Origin: Parabacteroides sp. PF5-6
Lineage (GTDB): Bacteria > Bacteroidota > Bacteroidia > Bacteroidales > Tannerellaceae
Reading direction: 5' to 3'
Length of the DNA stretch: 64,000 bases
Assembly: GCF_029504695.1 (NCBI RefSeq)
Contig: NZ_JAQFIN010000001.1
Location: 310,001-374,000, forward strand
Both the position numbers and the translations under genes were made by a program. A model generated the notes under the pieces. It was not told the origin of the DNA. It saw only the letters and a program-made list of their open reading frames with translations, and did not search any database. Shown piece after piece: positions 7,945 through 15,859 of this stretch (position 1 is the first letter of the stretch; every line of letters starts with the position of its first letter).

Positions 7945-9156
7945 ATGAAAACAATTATAATTCTTGGGGACGGTATGGCCGACGAGCCCATCGAGGCTTT
8001 GGGTTATAAGACTCCCCTGCAATTCGCCAACACACCTTATATGGACAAACTTGCGTCTATGGGGGTGACCGGGCGAATGAAAACCGTACCGGATGGGTTT
8101 CATCCGGGAAGTGAAGTCGCCAACCTTGCTGTATTAGGTTACGACTTATCTCAGGTGTACGAAGGACGAGGAGTCCTGGAAGCTGCCAGTATCGGTGTCG
8201 ACCTGGCGCCGGATGAGATGGCAATGCGTTGCAATCTGATTTGTGTGAAAGGCAGTATCCTGAAGAACCATTCCGCCGGGCATATCTCCACGGAAGAGGC
8301 GGACGAACTGATCCGCTTTCTGGAGGAAAAGTTGGGTTCCGACCGGGTCCGGTTCCATACCGGCGTGTCTTATCGGCATCTGTTGGTGATCCGGAACGGA
8401 AACAAAGACGTAGACTGTACACCGCCTCACGATGTGCCGCTCCATCCGTTTCGCCCCTTATTGGTCAAGGCGAAGACAGCGGAAGCCGAAGAAACGGCCG
8501 ATCTGTTGAATACCTTGATTCTTCAATCCCAGGAACTTCTGAAAGATCATCCGATCAACCGCCGACGGTTGGCGGAAGGCAAAGATCCGGCGAATAGCAT
8601 CTGGCCCTGGTCGCCGGGTTATCGTCCGGCGATGCAGACGATGCAGGAATTGTATGGTTTTGAAAGGGGAAGTGTGATCTCGGCGGTCGACTTGATCCGG
8701 GGCATTGGGGTATATGCCGGACTGCAGAATATTCCGGTCGAAGGGGCAACAGGCCTGTATGATACGAATTATGAAGGGAAAGCGCGTGCTGCGATAGAAG
8801 CCTTGAAGACGAACAACTTCGTTTACCTGCATATCGAAGCCAGCGACGAAGCCGGCCATGAAGGCGATGTGAAACTGAAGGTGAAAACCATCGAGGCCTT
8901 AGACCACCGGGCTATCCGGATTATTTACGAAGAAGTAAAACAATGGGACGAACCGGTAACCATCGCAGTACTGCCGGACCACCCGACGCCCTGTGCCATC
9001 CGAACGCATACCAATCAACCCGTTCCTTTCCTGATCTATCGACCGGGAATCATACCGGACGCAGTTTCCCATTACGATGAAGACGCGGTCAAAGAAGGAA
9101 AATATGGGGTGTTGGAAGGGGATTCGTTTATTCGGTTGCTTTTAGATAAGAACTAA
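7945..9156 (+). CDS. apgM: ApgM-type phosphoglycerate mutase family protein; likely the operon's homoserine kinase
   Basis: The product is 403 residues of the archaeal-type cofactor-independent phosphoglycerate mutase family (alkaline phosphatase superfamily). The metal-binding start IILGDGMADEP, the FHPGSEVANLAVLGYD segment carrying the catalytic serine, and the C-terminal HIEASDEAGHEGD and LPDHPTPC metal ligands are all visible. It lies 88 bp after thrA and 9 bp before thrC. Since no GHMP-type ThrB is present, the operon position suggests that it supplies homoserine kinase activity. I recall genetic evidence for such a role of this family in other bacteria but cannot verify it here. A glycolytic mutase role is the alternative. 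Confidence 0.85.
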   Translation: MKTIIILGDGMADEPIEALGYKTPLQFANTPYMDKLASMGVTGRMKTVPDGFHPGSEVANLAVLGYDLSQVYEGRGVLEAASIGVDLAPDEMAMRCNLICVKGSILKNHSAGHISTEEADELIRFLEEKLGSDRVRFHTGVSYRHLLVIRNGNKDVDCTPPHDVPLHPFRPLLVKAKTAEAEETADLLNTLILQSQELLKDHPINRRRLAEGKDPANSIWPWSPGYRPAMQTMQELYGFERGSVISAVDLIRGIGVYAGLQNIPVEGATGLYDTNYEGKARAAIEALKTNNFVYLHIEASDEAGHEGDVKLKVKTIEALDHRAIRIIYEEVKQWDEPVTIAVLPDHPTPCAIRTHTNQPVPFLIYRPGIIPDAVSHYDEDAVKEGKYGVLEGDSFIRLLLDKN

Positions 9157-9165
9157 TATACAAAT

Positions 9166-10476
9166 ATGAAATATTACAGCACAAACAAACAAACCGCCCC
9201 AGCCTCCCTGGAAGAGGCGGTTGTGAAAGGCTTAGCCGGAGATAAAGGGCTTTATATGCCCGAACGCATCGTGCCGATTGCTCCGGAGGTGATTGCCGAC
9301 CTGAAGAACCGGTCTTTCCATGAGATTGCCTGCATCGTGGCACGTGCATTCTTTGGCGAAGATATCGAACCGGATACCTTGGATCAGATCGTAAAGGATA
9401 CGCTTTCGTTTGAAACACCGGTGGTTTCTGTGACGGAGAAGATCTATAGCCTGGAGCTTTTCCATGGGCCGACTTTGGCGTTTAAGGATGTCGGCGGCCG
9501 TTTTATGGCGCGTCTGTTGGGCTACTTTATCCGGAAGCAAGGCCTGAAGCAGGTCAATGTGTTGGTAGCCACCTCCGGCGATACGGGCAGTGCGGTGGCG
9601 AATGGTTTTCTGGGTGTGGAAGGTATCCATGTGTATGTGCTCTATCCGAAAGGGAAGGTGAGCCCGATCCAGGAATGTCAGTTTACCACCCTGGGACAGA
9701 ATATCACCGCATTGGAGATCGACGGCACCTTTGATGATTGCCAGCGTCTGGTGAAAGCAGCTTTTATGGATGAAGAACTGAACCGGCACATGATGTTGAC
9801 TTCGGCCAACTCGATCAATGTGGCGCGTTTCCTTCCGCAGTCGTTCTACTATTTCAATGCCTACGCGCAATTGGACCGGATCGGGAAGGCACAGGACTTG
9901 GTCGTTTGTGTGCCGAGTGGTAACTTCGGCAATATCACCGCCGGATTGTTTGCCCATCGCATGGGACTGCCGATCAAACGTTTTATCGCGGCGAACAACC
10001 GCAACGATGTATTCCTGGAGTACCTGAGTACGGGTGTCTATACGCCGCGTCCTTCTGTGGCAACGATTGCCAACGCCATGGATGTGGGCGATCCGAGTAA
10101 CTTTGCCCGGATCCTGGATCTGTACGGAGCGGATCAGGAGACGCATCAACGCATCACTGCATTGATCTCCGGCTATCGTTTTACCGATGAAGAGATTGCC
10201 GCGACGATCAAACGGGTCTATGAGAAAGAAAACTACCTATTGGATCCACATGGCGCTTGCGGATACCAAGCCCTTGAGAATAGCCTGCAGGAAGGGGAGG
10301 TTGGCGTGTTCCTGGAAACTGCCCATCCGGCAAAGTTCAAAGATACGGTCGATCAGATCTTAGGCGCTGATATCGAGATCCCCGGCAAGCTACAAGCCTT
10401 TATGAAAGGAGAGAAGCAAAGTTTAAGCTTAGATAAAGATTTTCAATCTTTTAAACTATATTTGCTGACGAAATAA
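9166..10476 (+). CDS. thrC: Threonine synthase
   Basis: This 436-residue PLP enzyme converts O-phosphohomoserine to threonine. It has the N-terminal MKYYSTNKQTAPASLEEAVVKGLAGDKGLYMPE segment of class-II-like threonine synthases, and the PLP lysine motif HGPTLAFKDVGGRFMARLL (Lys about residue 111). ATSGDTGSAVANGF, the phosphate-binding region, and VPSGNFGNITAG are also present. It is the third gene of the thr operon, 9 bp after apgM. A 41-bp gap separates it from the GH43 gene, so read-through is possible. Confidence 0.97.
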   Translation: MKYYSTNKQTAPASLEEAVVKGLAGDKGLYMPERIVPIAPEVIADLKNRSFHEIACIVARAFFGEDIEPDTLDQIVKDTLSFETPVVSVTEKIYSLELFHGPTLAFKDVGGRFMARLLGYFIRKQGLKQVNVLVATSGDTGSAVANGFLGVEGIHVYVLYPKGKVSPIQECQFTTLGQNITALEIDGTFDDCQRLVKAAFMDEELNRHMMLTSANSINVARFLPQSFYYFNAYAQLDRIGKAQDLVVCVPSGNFGNITAGLFAHRMGLPIKRFIAANNRNDVFLEYLSTGVYTPRPSVATIANAMDVGDPSNFARILDLYGADQETHQRITALISGYRFTDEEIAATIKRVYEKENYLLDPHGACGYQALENSLQEGEVGVFLETAHPAKFKDTVDQILGADIEIPGKLQAFMKGEKQSLSLDKDFQSFKLYLLTK

Positions 10477-10517
10477 TTAGAGCCACGGATAACGCGGCCA
10501 TTAAAACTCTACTGTAT

Positions 10518-12047
10518 ATGAAGAATCTGTTTTTGCTTCTTTGTATTCCTTTCTTGTTTGCGTGTGCTTCGACAGAAGCACCGAAGAAGGAATTCAACAA
10601 CCCGGTTATTCCGGGAGACTTTGCTGATCCGACCGTGATCCGCCTGGGGGATACCTATTATGCGACGGGCACTTCCTCTGAATGGGCGCCGCATTATCCG
10701 ATCTATGTTTCGAAAGACCTGGTGAACTGGGAGCAGACCAGCCATGTCTTCGCCCAGCATCCCGAATGGACAACCGGTTCGTTCTGGGCGCCGGAACTGT
10801 ATTTCCATAAGAATAAGGTATATGTCTATTACACGGCACGCAACCAAGCGGGTGTTTCTTATATCGGTGTGGCTACGGCCGATCGTCCGGAAGGACCGTA
10901 TACCGATCATGGCTTGACCGTGGAGTGGGGGACAGAAGCGATCGATGCGTTTATCCTTGAAGATAATGGCGAGTTGTATATCAGTTGGAAAGCGTATGGC
11001 CTGGATGATCGTCCGATCGAACTGATTGCTTCGAAGCTTTCGGCGGATGGTCTGCGCATGGAAGGCGAACCTTTCTCGTTGATGCGCGATGAGGAACGGA
11101 TCGGTATGGAAGGACAACATTGGATGAAACATGGGGATTACTACTATATGATCTACTCGGTCAAAAGTTGTTGCGGACCGCGCAGCGACTATCAGGTGTA
11201 TGTCGCCCGTTCGAAAGACTTGAAAGGTCCTTATGAGAAGTACGAAGGGAATCCGATCCTTTATGGCGACGGTACGGACTTTATCTCCTGTGGTCACGGA
11301 ACGGTGGTGAACAGTCCTGATGATCGGATGTTCTACCTCTGTCATGGTTACCTGGCGGGTGAAGGTTTCTACAACGGACGCCAGGGTATTTTGCAGGAAA
11401 TGGTTTTTGATGAAGCGGATTGGATCCAGTTTACCACAGGTAATGTCGCCAGTATCCGTCAGACTGTTCCTTTCGCACAAACCGAACAACAGCCGGTTGC
11501 CGACTTTATCGAGGATTTCAAGCGTACGGGACTCTCTCTTGCCTGGAGTTGGAACTTTGTGTATTCGGATATCGCCGTGAAGAGTGGGAACGGTATCCTG
11601 CAATTGAGTGGACAGCCGAAAGAAGGGAATGACTTCGGCACAGTATGTTGTATTCGTCCTTTGAAACCGAATTATACCTATGAGACGAAAGTCGATAACA
11701 CCAATGCGAGCTTCAAGGGGTTGACGATGTATGGTGATGATAAGAACCTGGTGGCTTTGGGTGTTATGGGAAACCAATTGATCGTGAAAGCAATACGTGA
11801 TGGAAAGGAAGCGATAGTTTCTGAAAAAGAACTTCCGGAAGCAAGTCCTTATCTGCGAATCGAAGTAACGAAAGGTTGTTACTGTTCATTTTTTTATAGC
11901 CTTGACGGAAAGGAATGGATCGGGCTGCAGGAAGCGACCGATTACAGTTACCTGGTGCGTTGGGACCGGGTGGCCCGTCCGGGACTTATCCATATCGGTG
12001 CGTTCGATGAGCCGGCGGAATTCAAAGGCTTCAGTATGAAATACTGA
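10518..12047 (+). CDS. GH43-family glycoside hydrolase, lipoprotein, two domains
   Basis: The 509-residue protein starts with a lipoprotein signal (NLFLLLCIPFLFAC). Residues about 25-320 form a five-bladed GH43 propeller: the catalytic base aspartate in GDFADPTVIRLGDTYYATGT, the pKa-modulating aspartate in TEAIDAFIL, and a probable general acid glutamate in GMEGQHWMKHGDYYYMIYS. The residues from about 335 to the end form a beta-sandwich of the type that often follows GH43 domains (WSWNFVYSDIAVK, YTYETKVDN, YCSFFYSLDGKEWIGL). Such enzymes release arabinose or xylose from plant glycans at the cell surface. Substrate is not determined. It stands alone, without SusCD neighbours. Confidence 0.9.
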   Translation: MKNLFLLLCIPFLFACASTEAPKKEFNNPVIPGDFADPTVIRLGDTYYATGTSSEWAPHYPIYVSKDLVNWEQTSHVFAQHPEWTTGSFWAPELYFHKNKVYVYYTARNQAGVSYIGVATADRPEGPYTDHGLTVEWGTEAIDAFILEDNGELYISWKAYGLDDRPIELIASKLSADGLRMEGEPFSLMRDEERIGMEGQHWMKHGDYYYMIYSVKSCCGPRSDYQVYVARSKDLKGPYEKYEGNPILYGDGTDFISCGHGTVVNSPDDRMFYLCHGYLAGEGFYNGRQGILQEMVFDEADWIQFTTGNVASIRQTVPFAQTEQQPVADFIEDFKRTGLSLAWSWNFVYSDIAVKSGNGILQLSGQPKEGNDFGTVCCIRPLKPNYTYETKVDNTNASFKGLTMYGDDKNLVALGVMGNQLIVKAIRDGKEAIVSEKELPEASPYLRIEVTKGCYCSFFYSLDGKEWIGLQEATDYSYLVRWDRVARPGLIHIGAFDEPAEFKGFSMKY

Positions 12048-12151
12048 TAGATTCTGTCTATCTCCTGATTCTCTTTTTCTTTAAACCTTTCCGCAAGTGG
12101 AGCTGTTTATAGAGTAGTTACAACAAAACAATTAAAAACAAAAAGAGAATT

Positions 12152-12562
12152 ATGGAAACAAAAGTAAAAAAACAGAGTGTAAGTCAAGTGAGTAATCAGA
12201 ACAAAGAGTTAGCCCAGTTTATCGGTGAGATCTTCTCGTTCAATGTAAGTTTGAAGTTGTTCCACTGGCATGTGACCGGACCGGCAAGCTACGCCCAACA
12301 CATGGCTTTGGACCAGGCAGTTGAATCGTTGACTGAAACATTGGATGCGGTAGCGGAAACGTCGTATGCGTTGGTGGGTGATATGGATATTCTTGTTCCG
12401 CAAACCAAATCGCCTCAGCATATCATTAAACATATCGAAGGCTTCTACGATCACGTACAGGATCGCCGCCATCTCTTTACGGAAGATTTCTCCGCCGGTT
12501 TGATGGACGACCTGCAGGAAGCCATGCAACAGTTGCTTTATCGCTTGAAGAGACTGTCGTAG
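12152..12562 (+). CDS. Ferritin-like / Dps-like four-helix protein
   Basis: The 136-residue, largely helical protein contains FSFNVSLKLFHWHVTGPASYAQHMALDQAVESLTETLDAVAE, resembling the first helix pair of Dps (FHWHVTG, with the later acidic D/E residues), and an HIEGFYDHV helix. Classical Dps ferroxidase ligands are only partly present, so iron storage is not certain. I recall a DUF5856-type annotation for similar Bacteroidales proteins but cannot confirm it. It ends 1 bp before the convergent DUF695 stop, so the two transcripts overlap at their 3' ends. Confidence 0.6.
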   Translation: METKVKKQSVSQVSNQNKELAQFIGEIFSFNVSLKLFHWHVTGPASYAQHMALDQAVESLTETLDAVAETSYALVGDMDILVPQTKSPQHIIKHIEGFYDHVQDRRHLFTEDFSAGLMDDLQEAMQQLLYRLKRLS

Positions 12563-13000
12563 TCAATCCACCGCCCATTCCTTCATCTCGTACATATCGA
12601 GGTATTCTTCCCATTCGGGGTCTACCTCGGTATAGATCGAGATCGGAAGAAGGTCGAAGGAGGCTAAAGTATCGTTCAGCCGTTCGCCGAAGACGCGGGT
12701 GGTACGGGTGTAATACACCCAGATCTTCTCGCCTCCGCCGGTATAGACGCTGGAAAGGATCGATAACTTATCTTTTTCCATCGCTTTGCGGAGCGTTTCC
12801 TCTACTTTCTCCATCAATTCCGCCACTTCATCCGAAGGCATTCCTTTGTCGTCGGCTTCGTATTTCCAGGTGATCTCCACGCGTTCTTTAAACTTTCCCG
12901 ATTGAACAAATTCATTCAATTCATCCCGACCGTATACGGTAATCATATTTCCCTGTTCATCTTCCGATAAGGCAGTGAACCAGACGTTGCTTAGTCTCAT
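12563..13000 (-). CDS. DUF695-domain protein
   Basis: The product is 145 residues from the ATG at 13000 (MRLSNVWFTALSEDEQGN). The open frame continues upstream, but this start overlaps the stop of the preceding carrier gene as ATGA, which is the usual coupled arrangement. The body matches the DUF695 pattern: FKERVEITWKYEADDKGMP, then SSVYTGGGEKIWVYYTR and the terminal ISIYTEVDPEWEEYLDMYEM. No enzymatic activity is known to me for this domain. It is probably cytoplasmic. Its function may be linked to the upstream transporter through translational coupling. Confidence 0.75.
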   Translation of the reverse strand: MRLSNVWFTALSEDEQGNMITVYGRDELNEFVQSGKFKERVEITWKYEADDKGMPSDEVAELMEKVEETLRKAMEKDKLSILSSVYTGGGEKIWVYYTRTTRVFGERLNDTLASFDLLPISIYTEVDPEWEEYLDMYEMKEWAVD

Positions 13001-13911
13001 ATTGTAGTATTTAATGTTTTTCTGTCTCGTTTCCCCTTCAGCCATAACTGGTAGGAGTTGATAATGTTTTGCCAGAGTACATAGGCCGCCGGGGCAACCG
13101 ATGAAATGGGGTTGAGGTAGGTCTGTGCCATCCATATCGCCAGGATGGTATTTTTTTGTCCCAATCCCTGGCCGGAAGAGATCGGATCGCCGTATGTCCT
13201 GCCGATCCGTCTGCCCAGTAGAAACTGAATGACGCAGATCACCAGGGCGACAACAGCCATACTGATCTCCACGACGTAGTTCGGATCTTCCTGTTCGACC
13301 AGGAAGTTGACGGTTGTGCCCGTGACCAGTGTCAAGGAAAAAGCCCAGATATAAAAGGTAGCACCATTCAGACTCAATAGCTTTTGATGGATCACGGGAG
13401 TATACCGCCGGATGATCCAAGCCAATAAAAGCGGCAGGATCAGTATCGGTCCGACCTGTTTGCAGATATAGATAAAAGCCGAAAGAAACGTGACGCCCGA
13501 ATGGGGCTCGATCAAAGGAAAGAGAGCCGGGGCGACAATCGCCACGCCGATATTACATAACAATAGGTAACTGGTTAGGAACGGAACACTTCCCCCCAAC
13601 ATCCCGGTGATGACCGCTGCAGCCGTAGCCGTTGGAGCCAGTACACAGATCAAAGCCCCCTGGGCAACGACCGGATGAATAGAGTAAAGCATGCCATACA
13701 CCACAACTGATCCGACCAACTGAATCAACAGTAGCCAAACATGTGCCTTATGAATATGTATATCCCGTGGAGACAGTTTGCAGAAGGTCAGTAGTAGCAT
13801 GGCGAAGATCAGGTAAGGCGTCAGAAAGATCAACCGGCTTATCCACGGATAAGTAAGCGTGCCCGCAACCATCGCCAACGGAAGCATCCAGTCCTTCAGA
13901 AATTTCAGCAT
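12997..13911 (-). CDS. Bile acid:sodium symporter family (SBF-like) membrane protein
   Basis: The 304-residue protein has about nine to ten transmembrane segments, such as LPLAMVAGTLTYPWI, LLIQLVGSVVVYGML and IGVAIVAPALFPLI. The segment CVLAPTATAAAVITGMLGGSV resembles the crossover region of the SBF/ASBT/arsenite-carrier fold, and LGQKNTILAIWMAQTYLNP resembles the second. The substrate could be a bile acid, an organic anion or another solute; the sequence does not decide. The start at 13911 overlaps the PIN-domain gene stop by 7 bp, and the stop overlaps the DUF695 start by 4 bp. Confidence 0.8.
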   Translation of the reverse strand: MLKFLKDWMLPLAMVAGTLTYPWISRLIFLTPYLIFAMLLLTFCKLSPRDIHIHKAHVWLLLIQLVGSVVVYGMLYSIHPVVAQGALICVLAPTATAAAVITGMLGGSVPFLTSYLLLCNIGVAIVAPALFPLIEPHSGVTFLSAFIYICKQVGPILILPLLLAWIIRRYTPVIHQKLLSLNGATFYIWAFSLTLVTGTTVNFLVEQEDPNYVVEISMAVVALVICVIQFLLGRRIGRTYGDPISSGQGLGQKNTILAIWMAQTYLNPISSVAPAAYVLWQNIINSYQLWLKGKRDRKTLNTTI

Positions 13912-14315
13912 AACAAAAAGCTTAGAAAGTCATCTAATCCGATGATGTCGACTTTGGGGAAAGAGTATTGTTTCAGTATATTAAAGTGTTTATCCTCCGT
14001 CACTATAAACTTGGCATTGGCAACAATAGCACAATCGACAAACTTATTGTCATCCGGATCGGCTTCGATCAGTTCGAAATGAAAATGTGGACTGAAGAAT
14101 AAAGTATGGGGATTGTTGATAATCAATTCGATGGTTAGTTTGGCTACTTGTATGCCGGCTAAACGTTCCAGTATCTCTTCATACTCATTGAGGATTTCGA
14201 CGGAGATACATAACTGATTCGTCCCATCCAAAAAGCTTTCCCATATTCTGTGATATTTGCTTCTGGGTGGAAGACTTTGGATTAAGCTGTTTGTGTCTAA
14301 AACAATCCGACTCAT
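13905..14315 (-). CDS. PIN-domain (VapC-like) toxin
   Basis: The product is 136 residues from the ATG at 14315 (MSRIVLDTNSLIQSL), which overlaps the partner gene's stop as ATGA. PIN-domain acidic residues are visible: the first Asp in IVLDTNSL, the Glu in SVEILNEYEEIL, and the Asp pair in EADPDDNKFVDCAIVANAKFIVTED. PIN proteins are Mg-dependent RNases, and in toxin pairs they cleave tRNA or rRNA. The upstream 76-residue gene is its presumed antitoxin. The longer open frame to 14399 lacks support. Confidence 0.85.
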   Translation of the reverse strand: MSRIVLDTNSLIQSLPPRSKYHRIWESFLDGTNQLCISVEILNEYEEILERLAGIQVAKLTIELIINNPHTLFFSPHFHFELIEADPDDNKFVDCAIVANAKFIVTEDKHFNILKQYSFPKVDIIGLDDFLSFLLC

Positions 14316-14542
14316 CTTGATCCCATTCCGATTTCCGTTCGGAGGTGTTTTCCACGCAGCTCGTCCAACTTCTCCTGGTTCAGCACCCCCGAGTCCCACA
14401 GCTGATCTAAAGACTGGTTTAGTTTATCTGAAAAATATTGAGTCAATACTTCTTTTACCTCCTCCAGTCTTTCTTCCGAACCATCAAAAGCAAACATCGT
14501 TAGCAAATGCTGTTGGACAGGATTTAAATTTGTATGCTTCAT
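14312..14542 (-). CDS. Putative antitoxin partner of the PIN toxin
   Basis: This 76-residue charged, helical protein (MKHTNLNPVQQHLLTMFAF, then ERLEEVKEVLTQYFSDKLNQ) immediately precedes the PIN gene with a 4-bp overlap. Its size and position are those of an antitoxin. No DNA-binding motif is obvious. The pair has its own promoter (14566-14596), suggesting an independent module inserted before the transporter gene. Confidence 0.7.
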   Translation of the reverse strand: MKHTNLNPVQQHLLTMFAFDGSEERLEEVKEVLTQYFSDKLNQSLDQLWDSGVLNQEKLDELRGKHLRTEIGMGSR

Positions 14543-14565
14543 TCGCGTAATATACTAGTACTACA

Positions 14566-14596
14566 CAAAGTTACGATTAATTGAAGAATATGCAAT
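14566..14596 (-). promoter_or_regulatory. Promoter of the PIN toxin-antitoxin operon
   Basis: On the minus strand, ATTG (14593-14596) is followed by 19 bp and then TAACTTTG (14566-14573), a TAnnTTTG match, 24 bp before the antitoxin start. Confidence 0.55.
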
Positions 14597-14597
14597 A

Positions 14598-15773
14598 CTA
14601 TATCTTCAATCTTATCTTCATCTTCATCAATAGCCAGGCCAGGGCGATGACGATCAGAGAGTATATCAGCGAAGTGATTAGTCCGGGGATGCCGCTATTC
14701 AATAGAGCCGGATGATGAGGACCTGCGATTGCCCGTATGCTCCACACATAAGGTATGATGTAACAGGTAAGCGTGATGGTTCCCGCAGGCTTAATAATCG
14801 TGAACCAATGGCTTTTCCCCTTCACGTCTGTCAGCCAATAGATACAAGCAAATAAGGGGAAGAATATGGCACAACAATAGAATAACCAGGTTGGCGTCCC
14901 TTGTAACTTAGAGATAATCCAATACTGATGCGCAATAATCGCAGCCACTAACAGAACTGCTCCAATACAAGACATAATTATCATAAAAGGTTTCGGACTT
15001 TGTTTATTTGCATATTTCTGCATGATAAGCGATGCGCAAACTCCTGCCATACCAAATCCATGTAAGGTGGCTTCACTGGGTATATAACCGACAAAAGCCC
15101 AGCCATCAAAAACTCCCGAAGCTGAGAGAACCGAGCAAAGTATTAATATCCCCCAGGCTATTGAATTGTAAACAATACTGTTTCGTGTAAACAAATAGAT
15201 AAAAGTACAAACCAGATAAGTCCATCCGATAAGCCCCAGAATGCCCCACCATTTCGGAGAGAACGCACTGCCGTCTTGACCTTCGTAGATGGAGAACAGG
15301 TAAACGAGCAATAAAACGCCTACTATTTTCATTCCTGTAAAAAGATACTTCTTCCCGTCCGTCGCTTTCGGATATACGCTCCAGACCAGGAAGAATGCAA
15401 TTACCATGATAGATGAAAAGAGGATCCAGGATATTCCTGTTGCTGATGGATCCAACGATTCCAGATTGACGGTAAAAAGCCCCATAATAAGTAGGGCGAT
15501 TGTTCGTGAAAGAACATGCCAGGCAATCCGAGGAAGTGTATCCCCTTTCCTGATCCGGTTTTCAATAGCAAAAGGGATAGCCATGCCCATGGCGAAGAGG
15601 AATCCGGGGAAGATCGTGTCCGAGAAGCCCAGCATATCTTCATTCCGTTGGGCATGAAGTAGCCAGTGCGGGATATTCTTCAATCCCGGGATATCGTTCA
15701 CGAATAACATAAAAAACATGGTGAGTGCCCGGAATATGTCCAGGGCTTCGATGCGACTTGTAGTGGTTCTCAT
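14598..15773 (-). CDS. DUF5009 / HGSNAT-like acyltransferase membrane protein
   Basis: The 391-residue polytopic protein starts with RIEALDIFRALTMFFMLFVNDIPGL, the characteristic opening of DUF5009/heparan-alpha-glucosaminide N-acetyltransferase-like proteins. It has a histidine-containing loop (PHWLLHAQRNEDMLGFSDTIFPGFLFAMGMAIPFAIENR) and roughly ten membrane helices. Such proteins are thought to move acetyl groups across the membrane onto amino sugars. The neighbouring NagB-LmbE gene on the same strand, also of amino-sugar type, fits this. The two are separated by a hairpin of heptamer repeats at 15781-15856. Confidence 0.8.
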   Translation of the reverse strand: MRTTTSRIEALDIFRALTMFFMLFVNDIPGLKNIPHWLLHAQRNEDMLGFSDTIFPGFLFAMGMAIPFAIENRIRKGDTLPRIAWHVLSRTIALLIMGLFTVNLESLDPSATGISWILFSSIMVIAFFLVWSVYPKATDGKKYLFTGMKIVGVLLLVYLFSIYEGQDGSAFSPKWWGILGLIGWTYLVCTFIYLFTRNSIVYNSIAWGILILCSVLSASGVFDGWAFVGYIPSEATLHGFGMAGVCASLIMQKYANKQSPKPFMIIMSCIGAVLLVAAIIAHQYWIISKLQGTPTWLFYCCAIFFPLFACIYWLTDVKGKSHWFTIIKPAGTITLTCYIIPYVWSIRAIAGPHHPALLNSGIPGLITSLIYSLIVIALAWLLMKMKIRLKI

Positions 15774-15780
15774 AAAAGTT

Positions 15781-15856
15781 GAAAGTTAAAAGTTGAAAGT
15801 TGAAAGCGAAGAGTTGAGAGTGATCACTTTCAACTTTTCACTTTCAACTTTCAACT
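15781..15856. repeat. Heptamer inverted repeat (GAAAGTT words), likely terminator
   Basis: The left arm repeats GTTGAAA/AGTTGAA words with a 7-bp period, and the right arm (15829-15856) is its complement. The element lies between the nagB-like stop and the DUF5009 start and could fold as a long hairpin in RNA. Confidence 0.7.
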
Positions 15857-15859
15857 GAT

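Noticed and set aside
10509-11777. 422-codon minus-strand ORF antisense to the GH43 gene
   Set aside because: The His/Arg/Ile-rich translation without domains is typical of an antisense shadow; the plus strand has clear GH43 motifs.
13001-13420. N-terminal extension of the DUF695 gene in an open frame
   Set aside because: It overlaps the carrier gene for 420 bp; the ATGA overlap at 13000 and the domain boundary mark the real start.
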